Of a stretch of 64,000 nt of DNA, positions 18,838 to 29,107 are shown piece by piece. This stretch comes from Candidatus Stackebrandtia excrementipullorum (GTDB taxonomy: Bacteria > Actinomycetota > Actinomycetes > Mycobacteriales > Micromonosporaceae), in the NCBI GenBank assembly GCA_019113825.1, contig DXGR01000130.1:1-64000 (forward strand). Direction: 5' to 3'. Position 1 is the stretch's first letter. Every line of letters begins with the position of its first letter. Under the pieces are notes generated by a model. It ran no database searches, was not told where the DNA came from, and was given only the letters and a program-made list of their open reading frames with translations. The position numbers and the translations under genes are program-made.

Positions 18838-19206
18838 ATGGAGGGACTCGACGACCCCTGGATTGACGACGACGCCGGTCGGCTGGTTCGCCCCTACACC
18901 GTCAGCAACGGAAGGACCAGGCCAAGCTCGCATCTGGACCTGTTGTCGATGGTGAAGTCGACCGGCCGGGTCAAGCAATCGCAGCTGGGAATCGACCATT
19001 CACAGGCATTGGTTTTGTGCAAGGACCCCATATCGGTCGCAGAGGTCGCCGCCCACCTGAAACTGCCCGCCGTCGTGACAAAAGTACTGCTATGCGACCT
19101 AGTCGATTGTGGAGCCGTTACCACCCAGGCCCCCGGCCCCACGGTCGACAAGTCCGACCGCCCACTACTGGAAGCACTCCTCGATGGCCTACAACGACGA
19201 CTCTGA
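18838..19206 (+). CDS. cvnC: conservon DUF742 protein CvnC
   Basis: 122 aa, DUF742 family: RLVRPYTVSNGRTRP, ALVLCKDPISVAEVAAHLKLP, KVLLCDLVDCGAV. The middle and C-terminal part form a winged-helix-like fold. It is the third conservon component, of unknown biochemical role. The ATG at 18838 lies two bases after the cvnB stop, and the 3' end overlaps cvnD by 23 bp, so the three are translated together. Confidence 0.93.
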   Translation: MEGLDDPWIDDDAGRLVRPYTVSNGRTRPSSHLDLLSMVKSTGRVKQSQLGIDHSQALVLCKDPISVAEVAAHLKLPAVVTKVLLCDLVDCGAVTTQAPGPTVDKSDRPLLEALLDGLQRRL

Positions 19207-19768
19207 ACCCTTCCCCACGGCTCTTAAGCTCCTCGTCGCGGGCGGTTTCGGAGCCGGAAAAACGACCTTTGTCAGCGCCGTAAGTGAAATCGATCCCCTC
19301 AGCACCGAGGAGATCATCACCGAGGCCAGTATCGGCACCGACAACCTCGACGGTGTCGGTGAAAAGACGACGACCACCGTCGCCTTGGATTTCGGCCGCA
19401 TCACTCTCGACCCCCTCCACATTCTGTACCTGTTCGGAACCCCGGGACAGGAACGGTTTTGGTTCATGTGGGACGAGCTGTCCGAGGGAGCACTGGGTGC
19501 GGTCGTGTTGGCCGACACCCGGCGTCTCGAAGAGTGCTTCTCCGCGGTCGACTTTTTCGAACGTCGGGGAATCGAGTTCGTCGTTGCCGTCAACGTCTTT
19601 GACGACGCATTCGATTACACACCCGATGAGATCCGTGCCGCATTGGATCTCAAGCCTCGCGTACCGGTGGAGCTGTGTGATGCCAGGGACCCGAAGTCGG
19701 CTGTCGGCATCCTGGTTTCACTGGTGAGGCACCTATTGACACTGGCACCGGCGCCACCCGCCGGCTGA
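19184..19768 (+). CDS. cvnD: conservon GTPase CvnD
   Basis: 194 aa small Ras-like GTPase of the conservon type. P-loop AGGFGAGKTT, switch II LFGTPGQERFWF, and VAVNVFDD at the place of the usual NKxD guanine motif, as in other CvnD proteins. It hydrolyses GTP and signals with the roadblock protein. The ATG at 19184 inside the end of cvnC gives the normal N-terminus. Confidence 0.94.
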   Translation: MAYNDDSEPFPTALKLLVAGGFGAGKTTFVSAVSEIDPLSTEEIITEASIGTDNLDGVGEKTTTTVALDFGRITLDPLHILYLFGTPGQERFWFMWDELSEGALGAVVLADTRRLEECFSAVDFFERRGIEFVVAVNVFDDAFDYTPDEIRAALDLKPRVPVELCDARDPKSAVGILVSLVRHLLTLAPAPPAG

Positions 19769-19799
19769 ATCTTCAATCCAATAGAGGACTGGAACTTTC

Positions 19800-20396
19800 A
19801 TGGAATACGAAGACGAACGCTACTCCATGACGCCGCAGGATCCCGAGGCGCCACAACGAGTGGCGCGTTTGAACGAACTCGGTTTGGGGAACGGGCCCGT
19901 ACCGGAGTTCGACGACTTCGCCCGTGAACTGGCCGAAAGCACCGGCGCGCCGTACGCCATGGTCAATCTCATCGGGGAAGAGCATCAATACTTCGCGGGC
20001 CTACACACGCCCGGCCAGGACAACGGCGTCGACGGGCCCGCGGCAGCACAGGAGGCGGCGGGCACCGGCGGTACCGAGCCGGGAAGGGTGATGGATCGCG
20101 ACCACGGGTACTGCCCGCACGTCGTGGTCCGGAAGAAGGCGCTCGTTCTGGAGGACGTGTGCGACTACCCGCGATTCGCGGGTAACCCGGTTGTCGACGA
20201 GATCGGCATCCGCTCCTACCTCGGCGCTCCGTTGGTCGACCACACGGGAACCACGATCGGCACGATCTGTGTGGTGGACGTCGAACCGCGGCCTTGGGGG
20301 CGTCCGGGGCTGGAAAAGATCAAGAACATGGCGGCGGAGATGACCGAACGGCTGCGGGCACGCGAGCAGCAGCGGTCCGAAAACGCCGGAGAGTAA
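19800..20396 (+). CDS. GAF-domain protein linked to the conservon
   Basis: 198 aa, one GAF domain over about residues 20-185 (LNELGLG, APYAMVNLIGEEHQYFAG, CPHVVVRKKALVLEDVCDYPRFAGNP, GIRSYLGAPLVD, IGTICVVD). GAF domains bind small ligands or redox centres; a cysteine sits in GYCPH. No output domain, so it probably acts with the conservon proteins encoded just upstream (31 bp gap, AGAGGA before the ATG). A strong terminator follows. Confidence 0.88.
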   Translation: MEYEDERYSMTPQDPEAPQRVARLNELGLGNGPVPEFDDFARELAESTGAPYAMVNLIGEEHQYFAGLHTPGQDNGVDGPAAAQEAAGTGGTEPGRVMDRDHGYCPHVVVRKKALVLEDVCDYPRFAGNPVVDEIGIRSYLGAPLVDHTGTTIGTICVVDVEPRPWGRPGLEKIKNMAAEMTERLRAREQQRSENAGE

Positions 20397-20404
20397 AACG
20401 GACG

Positions 20405-20437
20405 AAAAACGTGCCTGGTAAAACCAGGCACGTTTTT
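20405..20437. terminator. bidirectional terminator
   Basis: 15-bp perfect stem (AAAAACGTGCCTGGT and its complement) with an AAA loop, giving an A-tract on one side and a T-tract on the other. It lies between the convergent GAF gene and the acyl-CoA dehydrogenase gene. Confidence 0.93.
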
Positions 20438-20446
20438 CATGTCCCG

Positions 20447-21646
20447 CTAGGAACGGGTGTCGTCCGTCTGCACCAGGTGCGACAACCGTTCCGACCACTG
20501 GCCCTTCCCCAGCCCCAAAGTCGTTTCCGCCAAGCGCGTCAACTGAACGTCGCTGGTGCCCGCCGGTGCGAAAATGTGGAGTGCATCGCGCAGGTACCGC
20601 TCGATCGGACGGTCGGTGAACAGCCCCGTGGCCGCGTGGATCTCCATCGCCGCACGCGCCGAGTCGATGGCCGCCTCGACGTTGTAATACTTCGCGTTCA
20701 TGAGTTCGGCATCGCACGGTTGTGCACTGTCGAGCAGGTGAACCGCATGGTAGGCCAGTAGCCGGCCCGTCATGAGGCGCGATGTCATCTGTCCCAACTT
20801 GATCTTGATGTTGGTCAGATTGTGCAACGGTTTGCCGTAAAGGTGCCGTTCCTGCACATACCGCGACGTCTCGTCGACAATGGCCTGGTGAATACCCAAC
20901 GAGACGGCCGTCAGGTTTGACCGACCGTAAAGGATCGAGGACGAGTACGCCACCGGCATACCTTCGCCCTCCTCCCCGAGGCGGTGAGAGGCCGGAATGC
21001 GGCAGTTGTCGAAAATAAGCTCACCGAACGAGAACCCGTGCAATCCCATCGCGGGTTTCTGTTTCCCGAGTGAGAAACCCGGGCGATCCGCCTCGACGAG
21101 AAAGGCGGTCAGGCCGCGCGAGCCGTCCCCGGTACGAACGACGACCCCGTGCAGGTCGCCGACGTGACTGTTGCCGACGAAGATCTTCGAACCGTTGAGG
21201 ATGTAGTCGTCACCGTCACGGACCGCCGTGGCGCTCATGCCGAGAACGTGTCCCCCGGAATCTGGTTCGGTAACCGCGATCGTCGGGAGGCAGTCCCCGG
21301 AGGCGATCAGGGGCAGCCACTCCTTCCTCTGTTCGTCACTGCCGAAGTGCACGATCTTCGCAACGCCCAGTTGCGACGCCTGCACCATCGCCCCCATCGC
21401 GCCGGACTCACGCGACAGCTCCTCGATGATGATCGTTTTCGCGAGGTGCCCGGCTCCCATTCCACCGTGTTCGGTGTCGATGGTCGCGCCGATCCATCCC
21501 TGTTTGGCGATCATGCGAGACAGCTCATGGTGAACGACTTTCGTCGACTCCATTTCGGCGACTCGGCTTCGCACCTCGGTTTGGGCGAACTCTCGTACGC
21601 GTTGACGCAGTCGTTCATGTTGTGGGGTGTTGAAATAACCGTCCAT
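20447..21646 (-). CDS. acyl-CoA dehydrogenase family flavoprotein
   Basis: 399 aa, three-domain acyl-CoA dehydrogenase fold: N-terminal helices, TIAVTEPDSGGHV and FVGNSHVGDLHGV of the flavin domain, GRSNLTAVSLGIHQAIV and the C-terminal helical domain. The usual catalytic-base position (YEGT motif in medium-chain enzymes) reads FAPAGTSDV near residue 370, so the standard glutamate is absent; the base may sit elsewhere as in isovaleryl-type enzymes, or chemistry differs. The ATG has AAGGAGG at ideal spacing. It stands alone, downstream of no obvious pathway partner. Confidence 0.88.
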   Translation of the reverse strand: MDGYFNTPQHERLRQRVREFAQTEVRSRVAEMESTKVVHHELSRMIAKQGWIGATIDTEHGGMGAGHLAKTIIIEELSRESGAMGAMVQASQLGVAKIVHFGSDEQRKEWLPLIASGDCLPTIAVTEPDSGGHVLGMSATAVRDGDDYILNGSKIFVGNSHVGDLHGVVVRTGDGSRGLTAFLVEADRPGFSLGKQKPAMGLHGFSFGELIFDNCRIPASHRLGEEGEGMPVAYSSSILYGRSNLTAVSLGIHQAIVDETSRYVQERHLYGKPLHNLTNIKIKLGQMTSRLMTGRLLAYHAVHLLDSAQPCDAELMNAKYYNVEAAIDSARAAMEIHAATGLFTDRPIERYLRDALHIFAPAGTSDVQLTRLAETTLGLGKGQWSERLSHLVQTDDTRS

Positions 21647-22632
21647 GGGGCCACCTCCTTGTTGCCTGTAGGCCCGGCCGCATCGTTTTCAGGGCACACC
21701 ACAGGGCACGGCCTCCCGATCGAGGGAATCGGGTGTGTTCCGTGTGGACTGGAATGAACTGACGGATTGCCTGATCAGGTGGGGCCACCGGCGGCTTTTC
21801 GGTGGATGAACAGGTGATCCGACGGGACCGGGCGCGCTTCCCGGCCGTCCCTTGGAGAGCGGTTCGCCGGCGACATCGTCCCCGGCCGTGTTAAGACTCC
21901 CAAAGTTCCTGCCTTTGTGCTGTGTCCTGGCGATTCCGCGGCGAGCGTAGCAAAGTTTTCGCACCGTGCGCAATCACAGCACCGTCCACAGAGATATATT
22001 GCGAAACGCATTCACGGCACTGAGGACAGAGCCCCGAAGCGATACCCCTCCTCCGTCGCCGACCCACCCCACCAGGCGAGCACATGCCGCCGCCGGCACG
22101 GCCATCCACTGGCGACAAACGCACGGCAGCGCACCGAACCCCCAGCAAGCCGGATGTTTTTCACACGCCAAATGGGCTTATGTGGACAATAACGATCCAC
22201 TTTCCACCAACCGGAGCCGCGACCGTTCGAGATGCGCCCGTTTTGGACCGGAGCGACCCCGGGCGACAATCCATCGAACCCCGACACGCACGGCAACCGT
22301 CACGCTACACTCCGGTGTGGACATGCTTACCGCCCTGCGGCCAAGCGCAAATACCCAGGTAAACGGCAACAGGCGGACGGCAGGACCCCGTGCGACGGAC
22401 CCCACGGGACCCCGGCGACCGAACGGCGTCGCATTTGGCCACGCACGGCAGCGAGACGGGCGCATAACGAGCAGTGGCACTATGGACCGTAATCGCATCG
22501 GTGCACACACCAAGAGCAACGAAGCCGCTGGAAGAGGGCCCATTCGGCCAATGGGCCCTCCACTTCAAGCGCTCGCACATCGACCGATCGAGGGACCACG
22601 AAAGATCGAAATAAAGACCTATGTGATTTGAC
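21647..22632. other. 985 bp without a supported gene
   Basis: Frames of 60-220 codons exist on both strands, but all are Arg/Pro/Thr-rich with no family signature or good ribosome site. The acyl-CoA dehydrogenase promoter must lie at the left end. A TACACT at 22306-22311 could be a plus-strand -10. The hairpin at 22534-22560 is the only structured element seen. Confidence 0.5.
22534..22560. terminator. hairpin downstream of hutI
   Basis: 11-bp perfect stem (GAGGGCCCATT and complement) with loop CGGCC, about 73 bp past the hutI stop. Probable terminator of the hut operon, or of an unseen plus-strand RNA; no U-tract on either side. Confidence 0.5.
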
Positions 22633-23778
22633 TCACTCGAGACCGGAACCACCGATGACTCGACGCACCAACGGGACACCCGGACGGTATGCCAGATGCA
22701 CATGGCTCGGTGCGTCCAAAACCACCAGGTCCGCACGACACCCGACCGCGACACGGCCCACATCGTCACGCCTCAGCGCCCGAGCGCCGCCGGCCGTCGC
22801 CGACCACAGGGCCTGAGCAACCGTCATTCCCATCTCACGTACCGCCAACGCAATCATCAGCGGCATACTCGACGAGAAACACGAACCCGGATTGCAGTCA
22901 CTGGCCAACGCCACCGTCACGCCCGCCTCCAGTAGGCGTGCCGCGTCGGGGTAGGGCGAACGGGTCGAAAACTCCACGCCCGGTAGCAACGTGGCGACCG
23001 TGTCGCCGCCCGCCAATGCGTCGACGTCCTCAGACGACAGGTACGTGCAATGGTCCACCGACGCAGCACCCAACTCCACGGCCAGACCAACACCCGGCCC
23101 ATGCCCCAACTGGTTACCGTGAACCCGCAATCCCAGGCCCACGTCCGCCGCCGCCGCCAAAATGGTCCGTGACTGGTCGACGTCGAAAGCTCCACGCTCA
23201 CAAAACACGTCCGCCCACTTCGCGTGCGGCGCACATGCCTCCAGCATCGGTCCGGCGACCAACGCCGTGTACTCGTCCGCGTCCTCGCCCGGAGGGACGA
23301 TATGACCACCCAGGTACGTCGTCTCGTCGGTGAACTCCGACGCGATACGCAACGCCCGCGCCTCGTCGGCAACCGTCAGGCCGTACCCGCTCTTGATCTC
23401 CACCGTCGTCGTGCCCTGGCTTCTCATCTGACGCACCAGATGCGACACGTTCGCGGACAGTTCGGCATCGTCGGCCGCCCGAACACGCTCCATCGTCGTC
23501 GCGATACCACCGGCGGTGTAGGGGCGACCGGCCATGCGCGCGGCGAACTCGGCCGAACGATCACCGGTGAACACCAGGTGCGAGTGGGTATCGACAAAAC
23601 CGGGCACCACCGCGGCGCCCTCGGCGTCGACACGTTCGTCCGCAACCGGGGCCTGCGAAGCAGGACCGACCCAGGCGATACGACCGTCCTCGGCCAACAC
23701 CGCCGCATCCGTCAGAACCGTGAACTCGTCGTCACACAACGACAGCTCACCGATGTTGTCGATCAGCAGGCTACTCAT
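22633..23778 (-). CDS. hutI: imidazolonepropionase HutI
   Basis: 381 aa, amidohydrolase superfamily; opens imidazolonepropionate to formiminoglutamate in histidine degradation. Metal and substrate motifs: [51 protein letters not shown]. Usual length. The ATG at 23778 overlaps the hutU stop (ATGA), so the two genes are translationally coupled; longer open frames upstream lie inside hutU. Confidence 0.97.
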   Translation of the reverse strand: MSSLLIDNIGELSLCDDEFTVLTDAAVLAEDGRIAWVGPASQAPVADERVDAEGAAVVPGFVDTHSHLVFTGDRSAEFAARMAGRPYTAGGIATTMERVRAADDAELSANVSHLVRQMRSQGTTTVEIKSGYGLTVADEARALRIASEFTDETTYLGGHIVPPGEDADEYTALVAGPMLEACAPHAKWADVFCERGAFDVDQSRTILAAAADVGLGLRVHGNQLGHGPGVGLAVELGAASVDHCTYLSSEDVDALAGGDTVATLLPGVEFSTRSPYPDAARLLEAGVTVALASDCNPGSCFSSSMPLMIALAVREMGMTVAQALWSATAGGARALRRDDVGRVAVGCRADLVVLDAPSHVHLAYRPGVPLVRRVIGGSGLE

Positions 23779-25436
23779 GCGTCCGCCATCGGAATCTTGA
23801 CGCCACGCTCGGCCGCCACCTCTTCGGCACGCTCGTACCCTGCATCCACGTGCCGCATGACGCCCGAGCCCGGGTCGTTCGTCAACACCCTGGCGATCTT
23901 CTGAGCCGCCAACTCCGTACCGTCGGCGACCGTCACCTGACCGGCGTGCAGCGAACGCCCCATGCCGACTCCACCACCATGATGGATCGACACCCACGTC
24001 GCCCCCGAGGCCACGTTCAGCATCCCGTTCAACAACGGCCAGTCCGCGATCGCGTCCGACCCGTCCTTCATCGCCTCGGTCTCCCGGTACGGGGAGGCGA
24101 CACTGCCGGTGTCCAGATGGTCGCGGCCTATCGCAATCGGCGCCTTCAACCGGCCGTCGGCGACCATCTCGTTGAAGCGTTCGCCGGCCTTGTCGCGTTC
24201 TCCGTACCCCAACCAGCAGATCCGCGACGGCAAGCCCTGGAACGCGACCCGCTCACCCGCCATCCGAATCCACCGGGCCAACGACTCGTTCTCCGGGAAC
24301 AGCTCCAGAATCGCCTCGTCCGTCGCGGCGATGTCGGCCGGATCACCGGACAGCGCCGCCCACCGGAACGGGCCCTTGCCTTCACAGAACAGCGGACGAA
24401 TGTACGCCGGGACAAACCCCGGGAAATCGAACGCGCGATCGTATCCGGCGAGTTTGGCCTCACCACGAATCGAGTTGCCGTAGTCGAAGACCACGGCCCC
24501 GTCGTCGAGGAAACCCACCATCGACTCGACGTGTTTGGCCATCGCGGCACGCGACCGCTCGGTGAACTCCTCGGGTTTCTTCGCCGCGTAATCCGGCGCA
24601 TCGGCCAGATCGATGCCGTCCGGCACGTAGGACAACGGGTCGTGAGCCGACGTCTGGTCGGTCACGATGTCGATCGGCACCCCCATCCGACGCAGGCGGG
24701 GGAGGACCGTCGCCGCGTTACCCACCAAACCGACGGACAGCGCCTTCTTCTCCGTCCGTGCCTCGGTCGCCAGCCTCACGGCGTCGTCGAGGTCCTCGGC
24801 CACCACGTCGAGGTAACGGGTCTCGACACGACGACGCAATCGAACCGGGTCGATGTCGACGATTAGACAGGCCCCGCCGTTCATGGTGACTGCCAGCGGC
24901 TGGGCGCCGCCCATACCGCCGCAGCCTGCGGTCAGAGTGAGCGTGCCGGCGAGGGTGCCGCCGAAGTGCTTACGCGCCACCGCCGCGAACGTCTCGTACG
25001 TTCCCTGAAGGATTCCCTGGGTGCCGATGTAGATCCACGAACCGGCCGTCATCTGCCCGTACATGAGAAGCCCCATCGCCTCGAGGCGACGAAACTCCGG
25101 CCACGTGGCCCAGTCCCCCACGAGGTTCGAGTTGGCCAGCAACACCCGTGGCGCCCACTCGTGCGTCGTGAAAACACCCACCGGCTTACCACTTTGGACC
25201 AGTAGAGTCTCGTCGGCGCGAAGCTCACGAAGGGTCCGCAGTATCGCGTCGTAACTTCGCCAGTCACGGGCCGCCTTACCCGTGCCGCCGTACACCACGA
25301 GATCGTCGGGGTTCTCGGCGACATCGGGATCCAGGTTGTTCTGAAGCATCCGGTAGGGCGCTTCGATCTGCCAGTTTTCGCACGTCGGAGTGGTACCGCG
25401 TGGTGCCGTCACCCGGCGGGGCATCTGGTGTGTCAT
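23775..25436 (-). CDS. hutU: urocanate hydratase HutU
   Basis: 553 aa, full length. Adds water to urocanate using tightly bound NAD+ as electrophile. Conserved stretches: [34 protein letters not shown], the [13 protein letters not shown] loop with the catalytic-loop cysteine, and [16 protein letters not shown]. First gene of a hutU-hutI pair; hutH and hutF/G are not in the window. The Lrp-type gene lies 115 bp upstream in the same direction and may be co-transcribed. Confidence 0.98.
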   Translation of the reverse strand: MTHQMPRRVTAPRGTTPTCENWQIEAPYRMLQNNLDPDVAENPDDLVVYGGTGKAARDWRSYDAILRTLRELRADETLLVQSGKPVGVFTTHEWAPRVLLANSNLVGDWATWPEFRRLEAMGLLMYGQMTAGSWIYIGTQGILQGTYETFAAVARKHFGGTLAGTLTLTAGCGGMGGAQPLAVTMNGGACLIVDIDPVRLRRRVETRYLDVVAEDLDDAVRLATEARTEKKALSVGLVGNAATVLPRLRRMGVPIDIVTDQTSAHDPLSYVPDGIDLADAPDYAAKKPEEFTERSRAAMAKHVESMVGFLDDGAVVFDYGNSIRGEAKLAGYDRAFDFPGFVPAYIRPLFCEGKGPFRWAALSGDPADIAATDEAILELFPENESLARWIRMAGERVAFQGLPSRICWLGYGERDKAGERFNEMVADGRLKAPIAIGRDHLDTGSVASPYRETEAMKDGSDAIADWPLLNGMLNVASGATWVSIHHGGGVGMGRSLHAGQVTVADGTELAAQKIARVLTNDPGSGVMRHVDAGYERAEEVAAERGVKIPMADA

Positions 25437-25551
25437 GGCCGCCAGAGTAACCGTTCACCGACGTAGGCGACCGTCGGTGGCGAACCGCCGAGGCCACACG
25501 GCGCCGGTTCGTCGACGCCGTCCCCCACCGCCCGATATCCCGGGTAACACG

Positions 25552-26040
25552 TTAGGGAGCCGCCGCCTCAACCAGCGGCATCGTCCGATATGTCACCTGC
25601 TCGGCCAGGGCGATCACCGAAGACGCACGTACCACGCCCTCAAACGAGACGATCTCGTCGATCACCCGTTGAAGATCGGTGTTCGTACGGGCAACGACGC
25701 GACACACCAGGTCACCCGCACCCGTCACCGTGTGCGCCTCCAACACCTCCGGGATCGCCGACAGGTGTTCGGCGACCGGACGGTGCCCGTGCGCCTGCGC
25801 GATCTCCAACGTCATGAACGCCATGACGGAGTAACCCAACGCCGCCGGACTGATACCCGGCCCGAAGTCCCGGATGACCCCCCGTGACATCAGCTTGTCC
25901 AACCTCGCCTGCACGGTTCCCCGCGCCACCGACAGGCGCCGAGCACACTCGAGCACACCGATACGAGGCTCGGCGTGCAACAACGCGATCAACCGCGCGT
26001 CCAGCCGATCAATCGACGCATCACTAGGCATGTTGTCCAT
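25552..26040 (-). CDS. Lrp/AsnC-family regulator
   Basis: 162 aa. N-terminal AsnC-type helix-turn-helix (IDRLDARLIALLHAEPRIG, CARRLSVARGTVQARLDKL) and a C-terminal RAM ligand-binding domain (EAHTVTGAGDLVCRVVARTN). It is divergent from hppD and directly upstream of hutUI, so control of tyrosine and/or histidine catabolism by an amino acid or derivative is likely. ATGs occur at 26040 and 26031; a TATAGC box touches the first, so the second may be the true start. Confidence 0.9.
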   Translation of the reverse strand: MDNMPSDASIDRLDARLIALLHAEPRIGVLECARRLSVARGTVQARLDKLMSRGVIRDFGPGISPAALGYSVMAFMTLEIAQAHGHRPVAEHLSAIPEVLEAHTVTGAGDLVCRVVARTNTDLQRVIDEIVSFEGVVRASSVIALAEQVTYRTMPLVEAAAP

Positions 26041-26066
26041 GCTATAGCCGCTCAGAAGAGCAGTAT

Positions 26067-26081
26067 TGAGCAACCTGTTCA
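26067..26081. promoter_or_regulatory. candidate Lrp operator between the regulator and hppD
   Basis: 15-bp imperfect palindrome with arms TGAGCA and TGTTCA around ACC, in the 143-bp divergent intergenic region. Confidence 0.4.
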
Positions 26082-26105
26082 GGATTATGGGCAACACTTG
26101 CCTAG

Positions 26106-27365
<1,260 letters not shown>

Positions 27366-27381
27366 TCACACGACGTTTCGC

Positions 27382-27410
27382 ACGGCTCCGCCTCGTGTGG
27401 GCGGAGCCGT
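27382..27410. terminator. terminator hairpin between convergent genes
   Basis: 11-bp perfect stem (ACGGCTCCGCC and complement), 7-base loop, between hppD and the desulfurase-like gene. GC-rich, no U-tract. Confidence 0.65.
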
Positions 27411-27442
27411 CTGCGTACTGTGCTCGGACCTGAGCGCCCGAC

Positions 27443-28840
27443 TCAGGGCCTTCTTCCCACGGCGCGAACGGGCGCGAACCGGCCGTCCACCACCTCGTAG
27501 TGCCACGCAGGACCGTCCACGGCCAGCGTGGTCACCGCGGCGACGAGTCGATCGACGTCGGTGACGTCGCTACCGAGTCCGACGCTGGCTCGCACCGCCT
27601 GTTGATCGGTGCCGGTACCGTCCTGGCGATGCCGGGCCGGTCCGGTGAGGGCCCGAGATCGCCGCACCAACCGACGTGTCAACGGGTGCGCGCAGAACAG
27701 TCCGTCCCGCACACCGATCCCGTGCTCGGCCGACAGAACGGCCGCGACCAGGCCCGCTTCGAGACCGTCCACCGTGAACGTCACGGTACCGACACGGGGC
27801 GAGTCCGGGCCGAACAGATGCAGCAGTCGGACCCCCTCGACGCGGCCGAGCCCTCGGGCAAGACGCCGCCGGAGCGCCTCCTCTCGAGCTTCGATGTGAT
27901 CCCAGGCCGTCGACAACCTCCGACACACCGCAGCCAACGCGACCGCCCCGACGACGTTGGGGCTTCCCCCTTCATGCCGGGCCGGGCCGGTGTGCCAGGT
28001 GATGTCGTCCGTGGCGTCGCCGACACGGGCCGACGCCCCGCCGCCGAGCAGGTGAGGCCGCGCCCGATCAAGCCAGTCGGACCGTCCCGCCAAGACACCG
28101 ACGCCGAACGGCGCGTACAGCTTGTGGCCGGAGAAGGCGATGTAGTCGGCGCCGGACTCGTCGAGGCCGACGCGACGGTGAGGCGCCAGCTGAGCGGCGT
28201 CCACGGCCAGCCTGGCACCGAATCGGTGTGCCACGCGCGCGATGTCGGCGATCGGAAACAGTTCACCGGTCACGTTGGAGGCGCCGGTGACGGCCACGAG
28301 GACGGGACGTTCATCGCCGAGAACGGTCAAGGCCGCAGCCACCGAACGGACCGCGGCGCCCGGTGAATCGGGTGTGGGCAACCGGACCGGATCCGGCCAG
28401 GGGAGAAGATTGGCGTGGTGCTCGGATGCGAACGTCACCACGCGACAGCCTTCGGGCAGGCTGCGAGCAAGCAGATTGAGAGCCTCGGTCGTGTGCCGAG
28501 TGAACACCACATGGTCGTCGGGTCGGGCGCCGACGAACCGACCGACCTCGGCCCGAGCGTCCTCGTAGGACAATGTGCACTGTTGAGAAAGCCACCCGGC
28601 GCCACGGTGAACGGCGGTGTACCGGGGAAGAATCTCCGCAACGGCGGCAGCGGCCACCTGCGAACACGGGGCGCTCGCGGCGTAGTCGAAGTTCGCGTAA
28701 CGAACATGACGCCCGTCCACGAGCGGAACCTCGGGTTGTGGAAGAACATCGAGCCCGATGGACGCGGAGGCCGATTGATCGTCACGCCCGACGACATCCG
28801 GGTCGACCGCACGATGGGTGATGAGTGTGGACAATGACAT
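27443..28840 (-). CDS. class V aminotransferase / cysteine-desulfurase-like enzyme
   Basis: 465 aa PLP enzyme of fold type I, SufS/NifS-like group. It has YANFDYAASAP, FTRHTTEALNLLA, FASEHHANLLPW, DAAQLAPH and the PLP lysine in FSGHKLYAPFG, with RHEGGSPN later. The usual SufS active-site cysteine loop (RxGhHCA) reads VRDGLFCAHPL, so a cysteine is present. The ATG at 28840 has GGGAGG at five bases. A SAM-IV-type riboswitch occupies its leader, so methionine/SAM supply controls it and a role in sulfur metabolism is likely; the exact reaction is open. Confidence 0.85.
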   Translation of the reverse strand: MSLSTLITHRAVDPDVVGRDDQSASASIGLDVLPQPEVPLVDGRHVRYANFDYAASAPCSQVAAAAVAEILPRYTAVHRGAGWLSQQCTLSYEDARAEVGRFVGARPDDHVVFTRHTTEALNLLARSLPEGCRVVTFASEHHANLLPWPDPVRLPTPDSPGAAVRSVAAALTVLGDERPVLVAVTGASNVTGELFPIADIARVAHRFGARLAVDAAQLAPHRRVGLDESGADYIAFSGHKLYAPFGVGVLAGRSDWLDRARPHLLGGGASARVGDATDDITWHTGPARHEGGSPNVVGAVALAAVCRRLSTAWDHIEAREEALRRRLARGLGRVEGVRLLHLFGPDSPRVGTVTFTVDGLEAGLVAAVLSAEHGIGVRDGLFCAHPLTRRLVRRSRALTGPARHRQDGTGTDQQAVRASVGLGSDVTDVDRLVAAVTTLAVDGPAWHYEVVDGRFAPVRAVGRRP

Positions 28841-28854
28841 GTCGCCTCCCGGCT

Positions 28855-28867
28855 GGTCCGACGGACC
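28855..28867 (-). promoter_or_regulatory. small hairpin beside the ribosome site
   Basis: GGTCC, GAC, GGACC: a 5-bp stem lying between the riboswitch aptamer and the GGGAGG site of the desulfurase-like gene. It may be part of the expression platform. Confidence 0.4.
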
Positions 28868-28885
28868 TCGCCAGGCCCGCGCCTT

Positions 28886-28990
28886 GCCCGACACCTCGTG
28901 GTGTCGAACCCGGTCCTCACCTGGGGCACCCCACGCGGAGTTGGGTTGCCGGGCAGCCAGCCAGGGCTTCACGCTGCCACTCATGACCTG
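28886..28990 (-). ncRNA. SAM-IV-type riboswitch
   Basis: The minus strand carries, in order, GGTCATGAGTGGCAGCG, AAGCCC, GCCCGGCAACCC, GCGTGGGGTGCCCC and GGTGAGGACC, closing with GGTC/GACC pairing (28988 to 28912). A 3' hairpin follows (CGACACC, ACGA, GGTGTCG). This order matches the actinobacterial SAM-IV aptamer. It ends about 45 bases before the start codon of the desulfurase-like gene. Confidence 0.9.
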
Positions 28991-29107
28991 GCAAGACTCT
29001 AACCCGACCTCGACGCCACGTCCACCCACCCCGTCCCGAGGCCCTCGTCACAACAGACCACTTCGGCTAGGCGTGTTAGCTTGTCGGCAACATCAACCGG
29101 AGGGTCC

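Noticed and set aside
21966-22631. 221-codon plus-strand frame in the 985-bp gap
   Set aside because: Thr/Arg/Pro-rich, no ribosome site, no recognisable motif and a palindrome inside it; kept as gap.
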